A stretch of 64,000 nucleotides of DNA from Adiantum capillus-veneris (Eukaryota; Streptophyta; Polypodiopsida; Polypodiales; Pteridaceae). The number at the start of each line of letters is the position of its first letter. The stretch's first letter is position 1. Where the stretch lies: the NCBI GenBank assembly GCA_014529385.2, contig CM043961.1, forward strand, positions 17,712,478 to 17,776,477, read 5' to 3'. The notes under the pieces were generated by a model, which was given only the letters and a program-made list of their open reading frames with translations, did no database searches and had not been told where the DNA came from. Of the stretch, positions 21,681-32,352 are shown piece after piece. The position numbers were made by a program, and so were the translations under genes.

Positions 21681-22613
21681 TGTTAGAAGCTAGACACACC
21701 CCACGACATCTAACTACTCGGCGGATTATTATTTTTTTGTAATTAGTCATTCATTGAGGAAAACCCGGTTTTTCACCTTGTAAATATTGGGACTTACAGA
21801 AGTTTCCAGATTGTATCCCAGTTTTGATAGTTAGATGGAGTAGATGGATGATTTTGAAACTTTAGGGTTTGAGAAGTTGTAAGGTATATATATCACTTTT
21901 TGACCTTAATGAAAAACCTTTTGTCATTTTAAACAAGTTTAAGTTTGTGAGTGAGCGTACTGTGTACGTGAGAGAGAGTGTGAGTTTTGTCTTGACGCTA
22001 CGTGTGCTACGGTGGTCGGAATCGAGTGCGGAGAAGTACAGCGTGTTGCCCTCGACTAGAGCTACGAGCCGATACCAACATTGCGCGCGTACGGCCCGGC
22101 TTTAAGAGCTCCTTCTACGAGCTTCATCGGTTGTTTGGGTGAGCATACGTTGTCCGATTTTACATTGCAGCATATCCACGCGTTCACAATGAGTAGAACT
22201 ACACATTAGGCACTTCATATTTCGGAAACGAAGACCTGCAGATTTCGTCCAGACATCCTACGTATTTCTGCACCGTGTGTTTTGGGTCGTGATTTTGGTG
22301 CACAGACCTTAGGGAGAGTGGCCTATAGGTATTAGTTGGGTCTCCTTCAAGTTCTATGGTGTTTCGGAAGTGTTTGATAGGTATTCGGCTCTAGCAAGCG
22401 TTGTACGAAGCATCCTCTTTTGTTCTCTTGAAGACTGTGACTTAGACAAGTGGTAGGAGACTCTGTAGGAATTAGTTAGGAGTCGGTTGAGTGTAGGTTG
22501 ACACCTTATGCTTGCTTCCACACGCCTGCAGGTCGAGCTTCGTCCTTAGCTGACATTACTTGTTAGGTGAGTTCTCGCTGTGCTGACGTCCGTCGCGGCG
22601 TACCCGTCTAGCA
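21681..22613 (+). repeat. Gypsy-1 3' LTR
   Basis: 933 bp, same length as the 5' LTR, with about 38 substitutions between them by eye. TATA-like sequence at 21883-21893. A complete 12-base palindrome half-site (AGACATCCTACG) lies at 22251-22262. The LTR ends in CA at 22613, followed by GTCTC. Confidence 0.93.
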
Positions 22614-22815
22614 GTCTCTTTCTATAAAAGTGTACCAGAGAGCGCATTTCATCCACACAAACCACTGATCACGATTGGTAGAGATGATCAATCTAGCATC
22701 GATCTTACAAAGAAAAATCTTGAAGAGAAGGATGAAGAAACTGAGGTAAAAAAATCTTAACCTGGTTGAATTTCTATTATTCCTTAGTACAAGTGTTAAA
22801 ATCAATTAAAGTGCT

Positions 22816-23205
22816 TTGCAGATGGCATGTTTGTGCAACGTCTCCATGGGTAGGGATAGCTCGCTTTGGCACTACCTGAGCCAACTGGGGCCATCGATTC
22901 TTAGAGTTTCTCACACAGAGTTCTCCAAGAATGGTTCTACAGAGTTACTAAAGTGTAAAGCATTAAGTGGCATACTCGCTGAATATTCTCTCACCCTAAA
23001 CGCTCACAAATGTATATTGGTGGACCAAGAGGCAGCATTGTATGCCTTTACAGGCAAGCACCCAGGCTTGGTCCTCTCCCACTGCGCCTTGAGCCTAGGT
23101 CAAGGGTTGACAAACCCAGAGGAAATTGTAAAATCCCTCGGTGTCAAGTCAACCATTTGCCCCATACCCACATATGTAATTTGTAAAAAAATTAATCGAC
23201 CATGA
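22816..23205 (+). pseudogene. Family A ORF, third conserved region
   Basis: An open frame of 129 codons contains RDSSLWHYLSQLGPSILRVS, KALSGILAEYSLTLNAHKC and HCALSLGQGLTNPEEIVKSL. The region is repeated in copy 2 (36640-36960) with scattered stops and small deletions. A polyadenylation-like AATAAATAATAA follows at about 23220. It could be the last exon of the same gene as the two upstream regions. No family is recognised. Confidence 0.45.
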
Positions 23206-23318
23206 TGTAATATCCAAATCAATAAATAATAATTCTTTTTGTCTAGTCACCAATCAGTACTTGTTTTTTTATTCATATTATTCAATAATTTTTATTTCTG
23301 CACCCCAATTCACACACA

Positions 23319-23616
23319 TGCATAGAACCTCAAACATGCAGCCATCGGGAGGTCGGGGGTGCATCTCGGTGATTCTTTTGTGAAACGGGATGAATGGAGG
23401 GGCGTACGAGGTCAAAATGACAAGGTAACACATAGGAGGCGCCCGACAGGGTCGGACGGGGCAAAAAATCCCCTGGGTGCCACGGTGCACAGGGAGCCAT
23501 TCTGATTTGATCTTGTTGACCCCGTACGCCCCCCCCCCCGGTTCACCTCGTTTTGCAAAAGAATCACCGAGATGCGCCCCCTACCACCCGGTGGCTGCAT
23601 GTTCGAGGTTCTGTGC
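23319..23616. repeat. Foldback: ~95-bp imperfect inverted repeat
   Basis: Left arm 23319-23414 and right arm 23517-23616 are inverted copies (TGCA(T/C)AGAACCTC at both outer ends, GGGCGTACG(A/G)GGTCA at both inner ends, CATCTCGGTGATTCTTTTG in both arms), about 80-85% alike by eye, around a ~100-bp loop. In family A copy 2 only left-arm-like sequence remains (about 37085-37190). The short frames in it are artefacts. Confidence 0.8.
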
Positions 23617-23806
23617 ATGTATGTGCATCGAGTGACGAGCCGAGAGCCATGGTAGTCAACTTAAATTTAACATATCCATCAATTCAAATACTTATAAGAA
23701 AATTGTACAAAAAAATTTGAACATTCGCATGGAATGGTAGAAATTCACCATTTGATATTATAGAGAAAGATTACAAATCTCATGAAGAGAGAGTACATGG
23801 GATTAA

Positions 23807-24880
23807 CTACATCTTATGAGGGCATCCTTTATTTCTTAAATTGATTGGTAAGGCTAAATCCGTATTTTTTAATGTTACACGCTTTGCATGTGCCATACAA
23901 GAGACTTAAAAAGCTACACCAAAATATCTTCGGCGGCATCCTGTAGGGCCAGTAGAGTTCTGCATTGTATTCTTGTAATGGAGTCACTATATTCATCTAT
24001 CATCTCTCTCACCACCCAAGAGAACGCCGCTTTGGGTATGATTGGCTTAGTGCTCTTTTGAAATTTTTTGATCTCACGCAGAGCCACTATGTCTGGCCTC
24101 CATCTCCGCTTTTTTTGTGTTGTTGGTGGTGGTGAAGGAGCCGCCTTCTTGGCCCATTGAGGAGGATCATCTTTATATTTTTTCCTCCTCTCCTCTTGGG
24201 TTTGTTGCTCTTCAGGTGTCACTTTGTACCTTTTTCTCTTTGCACATTGGCTGTCTGAGGGATTTTTGAAGGCCTTGAGCTCCCAGCCTTTGCTTGTTGC
24301 TTGAGCTCTATCTTGCCGCCTTTATCTCTACCTGTGCTTGTGCTTGTAAGTTTTTCAAATGATCTATCTTGGCCTCAGCTCTCTTCCTTTCCTCTTGTTC
24401 TCTCTATCTTCTCTGCTCTTCTTGTACTCTTAGTGCTTCCTTCTCAGTTGCCTCTTTATTTTCCTTCTCCCTTTGCCTTTTTCTCCTCTTGGCCTCTTGT
24501 TCTTTAGAAACAGGGTCGCGTGGTATAACTTTGATTACTCTTTCTTTGATTTGTGGTGGAAACTTTCACGGCATAATATTTGGGGTGGCTTGAGCACCAG
24601 TGGTTATGACAATAGGTGAGGGCGGCGGATTTTCAAGCGAACCTCGGTATTCTTCTTCTGTTTCTCTAGTTTCTTGCGTTGCTCTGTGAAGAGTTGAAAT
24701 CGGTGGGGGATCTCGTAGAGGTCTGCGATTGGGATGGGTTATATTGTCGAGATCTCCAAAAATATGTCGCATGTTGCTTAGATCATCTGGATTCAATGGT
24801 TGGGAAAGCTCTTGGGTGTTTGGAGCAGGTTGGGGCGTTGGGTTATCCACTTGTGGTTGGGGATGTGGATATGAAGACAT
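23807..24880 (-). pseudogene. CENH3-like histone H3 fold with long Pro-rich/coiled-coil tail, broken
   Basis: Read from an ATG at 24880: a Pro/Gln-rich tail (MSSYPHPQPQVDNPTPQP), TGA at 24566-24568, a Lys/Glu/Gln coiled coil (KEQEAKRRKRQREKENKE) with two TAGs, a frame change near 24220, then a histone H3 core. Core landmarks: RRWRPDIVALREIKKFQKST (from 24108), IIPKAAFSWVVREM, ITR in loop 1, LLALQDAAEDILV, and after a second frame change CMAHAKRVT (23899-23873) and LRNKG. Loop 1 is one residue longer than in canonical H3. IP, AAF, ITR and AAED recall centromeric H3 (CENH3). There is no intron in the core, whereas plant CENH3 genes usually have several, which suggests a retrocopy or capture. 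It lies downstream of, and on the same strand as, the family B transposase. Confidence 0.75.
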
Positions 24881-25049
24881 AGATTCTGCATGGGGTTCCG
24901 GCTGTGGGTTTTTTGTGGTGTGAGTGGTTGTTATTGTGTGTAGTGCCAGTTTGCTCGTGTGACTCAACCATGTGGTGCAAGATATGAGTGCGTGTGCGTT
25001 TGTTCTCGAGTGAATCTTCTAGAATGTGCAAACAAGAAATGAACTTCAA

Positions 25050-25645
25050 GTTGTGAGTTGACTTATAAAGTACTAATTTTTTTTTAAAAAATTAAAAACT
25101 CAATAATATCATTAAAAATAAAAAATAACTCCAAAATTGTTGAAATTTGTTACATGGAACCACTGATTGGGACGTCAATAAATCACGTGTCATTGTATGC
25201 TTAATACGAAAATGTTTAGTGTTAGAAATTTATTGGTTTTCCACCCAACGCCTGCCATTTCGTCGCCTTGTCTCCAACCACCGTCAAAATGGATCTTTTG
25301 CACTAGAAGCATGATATGATTTTGATCGTCTCATGCTAACCACTATTCTTTTCATTTCAAGCTTCTTTGCACTCTAATCTTCTTCCTTTCTCTCCCCGCT
25401 AAAACTATGTTGAATTGAAAATTTTGTGTAGGGCATTGCTCTTTTTTCTCCCATCTCCATGCCTTGTATTTTAAAAATACACTGCTCTTGCTTGATAGTG
25501 TGAGCACTCCATTCCTTGGCTACTCCAGATACCCAATGAACCGAATGCGTTGAGAAAAAATGAGGTATGAGCTAAAATAATGTGCTGCAAAAATATAAAA
25601 GTTTAGTTCAAACACTGATGTTTTTTTACTGCAAAGACAAAGTGT
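25050..25645. other. AT-rich spacer between family B transposase and histone-like pseudogene
   Basis: No coding potential is seen. A poly-T/A stretch lies near 25080-25135. It could hold the terminator of the transposase gene and a promoter for the histone-like gene, but no clear TATA box was identified. Confidence 0.5.
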
Positions 25646-26268
25646 TCAACCCACCATGTAATGTGTTATGTGTGTCTCCCCCCAGGCATCCACCATTTTC
25701 ACTGCTATGAAACTATTGATTACAAACTTTAAGGTGGATATCTCAGCAGAAGCTAGGTTTGCCTTTTCAAGCAAACAAAAAATATCATCTACAGACTTCC
25801 ACACATGAGTACACTTAATTCCTAGGGCTGCTTCATTACCTCTGTAGGTGGTAATGTCACACACCTTTTTCCACAATTGAAACTCATTGGGACTTTGGGA
25901 GTTAGAATAGTCTAAAATCATATGCATAGCTTTACTACCACCCATACATATTTTATTAGGACGATCCTGTGTACTTCTAGATGCCTTCTTGTCCTTTGAT
26001 AACTCTATTGCACCCCCATGCATGCCAACGCTTGATAGAATAGATTCAAGTTCTCTGATACACTCTTCCCTTCTTTCTGCAAGCTCCATATTCCAAGCGA
26101 GACGGACATGAAGAGTGCACACATGCACATTTATCAAAGGAATCGGTAGAATAGGATCCCAATTTGGATCGTCCATGTCTCGATTAGGGGTACATTCTAT
26201 TTACAATTGAGGATATCTTGAAACCATTGTTGTAGTGCTTTACCCACTGTTTGTGTAGTGGTCACACC

Positions 26269-26375
26269 TTTCACAGAATTGACTGCATCTTTGCCACCCT
26301 TACCCTTACCCTTACCTTTCACAGAGTTGACTGCAGTTTTGTCACCCTTACCCTTATCCTTGCCCTCAGTTCCTA
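26269..26375. repeat. Imperfect tandem repeat inside family B gene
   Basis: Two diverged units encode Gly-Lys alternation plus AVNSVKG / DAVNSVKG on the minus strand. The CCCTTA-like bases come from Lys-Gly codons, not telomere DNA. Confidence 0.7.
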
Positions 26376-27301
26376 ATGAGACTTTATTGTGGCAGCAATA
26401 AATGCATGGAAAGAGGGTCATTGCACCTTTCTTGCATCCTAACATACACTTGAGAGTTTTCAAGTCTCCTGCCAAATGCCACTCCACTTGGAACATACCC
26501 AGACCTGAAACCTACAAGCATTTTCCTTCTTGTTGTTGCCGGTTTACATCAATGATTGGGGTGTGATTAAAATAAAATTTGAGGGAATCATGTGTCTCAT
26601 GTGGGAGATAAAGAGCTGCTAGCCACCAAATATTCTTCTCGGACTGAACACCTAAATAGGTGTTTCCCTTCTCGTTGGCATTTAGCTCAACATCGATGCC
26701 CACCAAGGCTCTGTTCATAAGCATAACACTTATCCTTTTGAGCCGTTGACCTTTGACAATCTGGCATTCATCAGGCTTCATCACAAATATAACTTTGTCA
26801 TCACACTCTTCCTGTGTTAACCCATAAAATTTGATCATTGACTCTTGGAGCTTCAACAAGTCAACATAGACATTATTGAATTTGTTGTAATGAAAGGATT
26901 TGTTCTCTCTTAATGGTAGGGCATCCTCCACATATTGAAATCCACCCAACAAGCTTGCAACATCATTATTGGTGCACCTTTTTGCAATGCTAACACTGCA
27001 AGGTGTTGGCAGCAACCTAAACAAACCTTTTGCTCTGTGACCTAGTGTGAAAAGTCTATACAAAACTTTGTAGGCCTTGAAACTTATTCCTGCACTATCA
27101 CACACCTCCATCATCTCCTGAGGTGAAACAATTCTCTTTAGCTCACTGAGATCCTTATGGCGCAAAACTTTAGCAATGCCAGCATTGGATGGATAATCCA
27201 ATAGCTCCACCAACTCCTTTGGTTTGATGATATGCGGCAGCAGAGTATGTCCAATCATTTTAGCATCTGAATTGATTCCCATCATCGTCCAAGACAAGTT
27301 C

Positions 27302-27374
27302 CTGCATATTAAAATAATACTACAACAACCTACAAAAAATGTATGAAATTAGAAGCTTGCATTTTTATTCCTAC
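27302..27374 (-). other. Short intron in family B gene
   Basis: On the minus strand CG|GTAGGA... ...TATGCAG|G, 73 nt, contains stops and removes them while keeping the frame across the junction (CG+G = Arg). Prediction only. Confidence 0.6.
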
Positions 27375-28035
27375 CGAGTTTGACAGATACGTTTCTTTTG
27401 AGCTCCACCACTTGAAGATAGCATAGACATCGCATGTCTCTTGCGCTTGTGAATGTGATAGCCCAATGCAATGTGTGTGAGATGATCAATTCGCCGGTGC
27501 ATATTACGTACAATGTGTTGTAGCTGAACTTAATTGTCTAAATGACACTCTTCCTCCATTCTTTGATGCTGTGCCTTTTTGATAAGCTTTGACATCTCGT
27601 CATTTAGCTACTTCGTCTCTCCTTCATCTTCTCGTTGGCTTCCTCTCTGACTTGCTGAATGTCTTTCACGTACTTCTCTTGCAATGATGAATAGGTAGCA
27701 CAAAGATGTTTTCTTGCTTCCCTTTCATTGACAAAAGCTGAATGTAATCCCCAGCAGTAGCCAAACGGTCCGTCTCTCCCATCTCCAATAAAATGCAATA
27801 GCTCAGTGACATTACGAAAAGGCGATGATGCATTGATCATTGGATCGCTAGGGTAAATATGGCCATCAACCCATTAGTTGATTGCCTTGCATTCGTGGTT
27901 TTGTAACTAGTCTCCATCATTGGGATTAGATGTGCCAAGTCGCAGAGTAGCGTACTTCTGCTCTAAATCAGTGTTTAATTGATATCGTTTTGACTTGTTA
28001 GTAATGTCTTGCAGTGGTAGGGGATTGAATGACAT

Positions 28036-28299
28036 TTTTGTTAGTTAATCAAGAAAATTAGTGAGAATGTGTAATGGTGACTGCTACAAGCAGGTGAAGG
28101 TGGCTATGGAGGAAAGAAGTGGAGAGTACTCAAAGATAGGAGAAAAGGGCTATGTTAAGGAGGGAAGAAAGAGAGGGAGTGCAACTCAATCTCCTTTGAG
28201 TTTGAATTGTTGATCATGACTATAGAGAGAGAAATGATGCTTCACACAGAGGTAATGGAGTTTTCCATTGCACTAAGCTGGAGCTAGAGTGGGAGAAGC

Positions 28300-28337
<38 letters not shown>

Positions 28338-28853
28338 TTGGGGGATAGAAAGACAATAAAGGAAGAGAGAGTGGAAGAGAGGACAGATCTGCAACCTTGG
28401 AGGATCTGCACTTTTTCAGAAAGAGGCAGCCAAGAATGTTCCTTAATGATTGGAAGAGGAAGTGACATGAGAGAAAAGGGGGGAAAAGAAAGAGAGAGAG
28501 TTGGCTCATGTTTTAGAGAGAGAATGCAGTGAGGGAATGTGGAAATTTTTCTTTTCTGGCAGGAGAGGCTAAAAAGTGCCACCTTTAATGAGTTCTAAGT
28601 GAGAGAGAGTGTTTTATATGTTAGAGAGAGAAGAGGGTGGGAAAAGGACATTTTAAAATTCATTTACCCACCTCTCTTTTGGGTTACTAAATAGACTATT
28701 TCAAATTCAAAATATGAAAATGGCTTTTTTTAAAATCTCAGCATAGGACTTTTTGCCCTCTCTTTTAGGCTTGGTCAAACTTGGCTTAAGCTTTAAGCAT
28801 CCTCTTAAACTTCCAAATAAAGAGGCCCTCCTATACCCCATTCACTTCCTAAT
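28036..28853 (-). mobile_element. Family B 5' region and terminus, copy 1
   Basis: The stretch upstream of the transposase-like ATG includes a (GA)n tract and ends at 28853 with ATTAGGAAGTGAATGGGG read outward-in on the minus strand. The same end is at 56277 (copy 2), and the first ~40 bp resemble the family A ends. The opposite terminus of family B was not found. If the histone-like pseudogene belongs to B, the element spans at least 23807-28853. Confidence 0.6.
28302..28335. repeat. (GA)n microsatellite
   Basis: About 17 GA units in the family B 5' region. A shorter counterpart is at 55740-55762 in copy 2. Confidence 0.95.
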
Positions 28854-30699
28854 GATCTAACACAATTTGAAGCAATCATTTGGAGTATTAACAACAGAAG
28901 ATAGTAGATGCCAACGTGAGAAGATGAATATCCCTCTCTAATGCCTGTGGAAACAATATTTCCCTCCATGGCAATATGAGAGCGAGTCCATAAAGATGAC
29001 AAGAATTTCAGAGTTAGCCTTTGGATAATGTGAATGCTATAGTTGATGAAACCTTGCACCCAATTTCTGTTCTCTATTTTCTTGCAGCTAGGATTTTGTG
29101 TGTGTGTGTGTGTGTGTGTGCTTATGAATTGGTAATCGGCACATCCGAGTGCTTGTGTGAGGTTTGTAGTAGATGTATTCTATTGCAAAGGATGCATATC
29201 TAAAGCCCTACAAAGAGTGCACAAGTGATTGTATAACAATTCCAAGCTGATATATTGTTGTAAAAGCCACTTTGGACGAACATTCCATAGCCTACTAACA
29301 TAGCTACATCTGATGTATTCTTTATCTTATCTAAAGAATAAGGAGCACAATGTATTCTTGTTGTACGAGCTCCACCTATCCTATATCTCTCCCTCTTGTA
29401 CTTCCTTGCATGCATGCTCATGCACTCCTCTCGCACATTTGATCCTTTCAACTTGTATTAGAAATGGAATAAAGGCACCATTGCGGCATCATTGCAAAGA
29501 ATGCAATGAAGCTGCAAAAAACGTAGGTCTATTTTGCAACAATGATATCCCTATGTAGAAGGAAAACTTTAGCTTAATTTTTGCCATCCTTACTAGAATT
29601 TCTGTGGTAAACAAATTTCTACTTGATATATTTTTCCAAATATACACCAATTTTGGTTGTACATTACATAGAAAAATTGCAGGTCATCTACACACAAACC
29701 AATTTTTTGCAGCTCGATTATCTCCTAGTGTAAATACGTTTTGGGAAAACCATTAAAGTGGATTATGTGTTTTAATGTGGTTGACATTTTTAAAGGACAA
29801 AAACATTTTCAAATTCCTAACGATTTAAGAGCTAGTGGATAGATTGTAGGCTATTATAAATCTTGCAGATTCATTTTGGATAGTCCATGTATACAAGGTG
29901 TAGTTGAGAGCTGAGTCTCAAATGATTGTATGCACAATTATAGGCTTGAACCATATTGAGCATTGTGTTTTCTCAGGGATTATGGGTTTTGTGCAGTATT
30001 GATGGCTTATGCTCTTTTGTGAGTTAGTTATCCCCTCAAGGAGTTCACTTTTGTCTAGAGATACTTTTGATGCTTACATATTGTTGGTGTTTGCTCATGT
30101 CCCATATATTGCTACATATAGCAATGCTTATGTACTATTGGCACTTGTTCATGCACATATCATGCTACATATAGCAATAATTTCCCACAATTTATGTTCT
30201 TGATTTGCAGTTATTGCCTTGTATGTTGTTATGGAGCTTATTGGCATTTATGGTTGTTTGATAATTTTTGAGCCTTGATCAAATTCATTGAGTGTGATAA
30301 ACCTTTATGGAGGCTTCTACATAAGGTTTTCTTTGAGCTAGAAGATTCTCAAATGTTGAGATCTCTGGATGGAGATACCCCTTTACAAGACCTCGCTATA
30401 GGCTATGTATAGAGAGAACTAGGTGCTTTGTGCACGGTTTTGGTGAGTCAAATTTGATCTACTTGGGTCAGATTTAGTGCATTTGGTCAGTGAGGTACTC
30501 TCTATGCAAAGTGTCAGTGTTTTGAAAACTTTATAGAATCATTTTTCACTTAAGATTTTTTTGCATTTGTTAAGGAAACTGTGTCAAAATTAACTAGGGA
30601 AACTCTATCAAAATTTCACTTAAGGTTTTGTTGCATTTTCTGGGGAAATGCTCTCAAAATTTTATGTGCTCTCGCCATAAAATTGACTCTTGGTAGTAG
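28854..30699. other. Spacer without recognised genes; contains (TG)12
   Basis: No sustained or homologous reading frame. A (TG)12 microsatellite is at 29097-29120. Near 30080-30180 a diverged ~60-bp unit with GCTACATATAGCAAT occurs twice. Otherwise AT-rich. Confidence 0.6.
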
Positions 30700-30719
30700 T
30701 GGCCTCATCTTTTGAAAAG

Positions 30720-32190
30720 GATATCTATACTATCTTAAAGTTTGATGGCACAAACTTCCCCATCTAGAAAGAACAGATCCAAGTTGTGTTGATTTAGAAT
30801 AATCAATTAGAGCTATTATTTGAACTCCAAAATTAATGATTACTCTTCCAAACATCCCTGATGTGATGATCCTACTAAAGCTTCTCACACAAGAATGTCT
30901 ATCATAGATGAAAATCTTTTCAAGAAAGAACTCAACAAGTTCTTAGCCTTTCAATTCAAATTGGGCTTGCAGGGCTTTCTATGTCAACAATCACAATGAG
31001 CAAAAAAGAGGCAAAGAGATGTTACTCATGGACTATAAACATCTAAAAAATTCTTGGTGGCAAAGAAATTCCCAATGTCTCTTCCAAAATATCCGATTAG
31101 AAGAATCAACAATGCGAATGTCTTATCAAAGGTTTATTTAAAAAGTGGATTTTAATTTTTGGTAGCTCAAAGTTTCACCTAAATGACATGTAGAAAACAA
31201 CATTTGTGGTACCTCAAGGTATGTTCCAATTGATATCCATGCCCATATGCCCATGGGTTTATTGATGCTCTGTAAGAATTCCAACTAAGGTTCAAAATGA
31301 TATTTGGCCCTATCAAAGATAGCTTTTTAGTATATCTAGATAACATCTTGCTATAATCCAAGAGTATGGAAATACATGTCATACATTTAAATGAATTTCA
31401 TAAGCAACTAATCAAAATAAAAAAGTTTTGTCCTATGCTAAATGTAGCTTTACAAAGGAAGAAGTTGGTTTCTTGGGGATAAAGATTTGCAATGTGGATG
31501 CATCAAACTCCAAGAGCATGTGCTAGCCAAGATTGCAAACTCCCTCAATCATTGAAGAATGTCATAGAGCTTCAATAATTTTTGGGATATTTCAATTGGA
31601 TAAATTGGAATATTCCCTACTTAGCGACTCTTACAAAAAGAATCACATAGCTTCTAGAGAAAAGTAGCTCAAAGAAATGGGATGCTTCTCACACTAAAAT
31701 TTTAGAGCTAATAAAGATGATCTATAATCAACTGCCCCTTCTCAAATTTCCTAGTGAGACATACATCTCATTTTCTATACAGATGCTTCTCTTGAAGCAT
31801 GGGGAGTAATTTTTTGTGAAGAAAGCACGGATAAAATATTAATGATGTGCAATATTTCTAGCAACACTTTTCTTAAAGAAAAATAGAATTATTATTCTGC
31901 TCAATAAGAAATATTGGCAACCAAACTAAGCATTGAGAAACTTTGGCTCTGTTTACTGGGAATCATTTCTATTCTTCAAATGGATCTTATTAATTTTTTT
32001 GGGTTTGTAACTTCTAAATATGCCCACAAAGATAAAAGTCTAATCCCATGGGCTTCTTGGTTTTCTTGTTGGGACTACACATATGAACATGTGAGGAATA
32101 TGGGTGGAGTGACACCATTTCTTAGCCAAGCAAGAAGAAACTTTAAAGTGACTTATGTCATGTGCCATGGATGTGCTAGGACTATCTGAC
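30720..32190 (+). pseudogene. Decayed reverse transcriptase/RNase H region, pararetrovirus-like or gypsy
   Basis: Fragments in several frames read in the order of a pol gene. They start with a gag-like KFDGTNFP near 30735, then RT pieces about 31060-31480 (a KSGF-type stretch, KTTFVVPQG, a YLDN in place of YxDD near 31335, FTKEEVGFLGIKI), a connecting stretch 31500-31780, and RNase H with FYTDASLEAWGVIF (about 31775) and ILATKLSIEKLWLCLLG (to about 31960). The KSGF-like RT string and the linker before RNase H recall Caulimoviridae, which occur as old endogenous copies in plants. A Ty3/gypsy origin is not excluded. It has many stops and frameshifts and cannot be expressed. Confidence 0.5.
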
Positions 32191-32334
32191 TAGAAAAAAG
32201 CATGCACAATAAGATTCTCCACATACCAACACCTTTTGACCTATCCACTTTGAAAAGTTATATCCACTATTTTAAGTTGACATCCACTATCTTTCCCACC
32301 AAGGCATTAGCTTTCTTCTCAATCCACCATGCCT

Positions 32335-32352
32335 CTCTCTATATAAACAAGG
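32335..32352 (+). promoter_or_regulatory. TATA-box-like promoter downstream of RT/RNase H debris
   Basis: CTCTCTATATAAACAAGGCC lies about 150 bp after the last RNase H-like frame. In caulimovirids the main promoter sits in the intergenic region after the RT/RNase H ORF, so the position fits, but the motif is common by chance in AT-rich DNA. Confidence 0.3.

Larger units (their letters stand above)
6298..22613 (+). mobile_element. Gypsy-1: 16.3 kb pol-less Ty3/gypsy-type LTR element
   Basis: Two 933-bp direct LTRs (TG...CA) bound the element. It has a primer site matching the 3' end of tRNA-Asp, a purine tract before the 3' LTR, and flanking pentamers GTCTA and GTCTC that differ at one base. 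Order: LTR, 1.8-kb leader with four 24-bp palindromes, gag, zinc knuckles, retropepsin 1, an integrase-tail remnant, retropepsin 2, a 2.8-kb spacer with four more palindromes, a long unknown ORF region, purine tract, LTR. Reverse transcriptase, RNase H and integrase core are absent, so mobility would require enzymes from another element. By eye the LTRs differ at about 38 sites (roughly 4%) without indels. It sits inside family A copy 1. Confidence 0.93.
22614..23640 (+). mobile_element. Family A repeat, copy 1, 3' part
   Basis: This continues the family A copy split by Gypsy-1. It aligns with copy 2 from about 36510 to 37280, beginning GAAGAGAAGGATGA(A/G)GAAACTGAGG. It contains a putative 3' coding exon (22816-23205) and a foldback near its end. 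The exact right boundary is not clear; similarity to copy 2 fades after about 23630. Confidence 0.6.
25646..28035 (-). pseudogene. Family B transposase-like gene, copy 1, broken
   Basis: From an ATG at 28035: an N-terminal part (NPLPLQDITNKSKRYQ, then FRNVTELLHFIGDGRDG and coiled-coil-like EKYVKDIQQVREEANEKMKE); a 73-nt GT-AG intron (27374-27302) that joins frames in phase (QTR/NLSW); a long exon (27301-26515) with KLQESMIKFYGL and VKGQRLKRISVMLM; a TAG at 26512-26514; then EWHLAGDLKTLKCMLG with a CIYC pair, and after a frame change PILPIPLINVHVCTLHVRLA. The Asp in GDLK and the CTLH string resemble the second catalytic Asp and the C/D(2)H motif of RNase-H-fold transposases of hAT/MULE/P/Kolobok kind. 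I cannot assign a superfamily. Stops and frameshifts make it inactive. Confidence 0.6.

Noticed and set aside
23278-23618. Two similar short minus-strand ORFs as paralogous genes
   Set aside because: Their similarity comes from the two arms of the foldback; neither resembles a protein family.
26269-26375. CCCTTA repeats as interstitial telomere
   Set aside because: The repeats are Gly-Lys codons within the family B frame, and plant telomere repeats are normally TTTAGGG.
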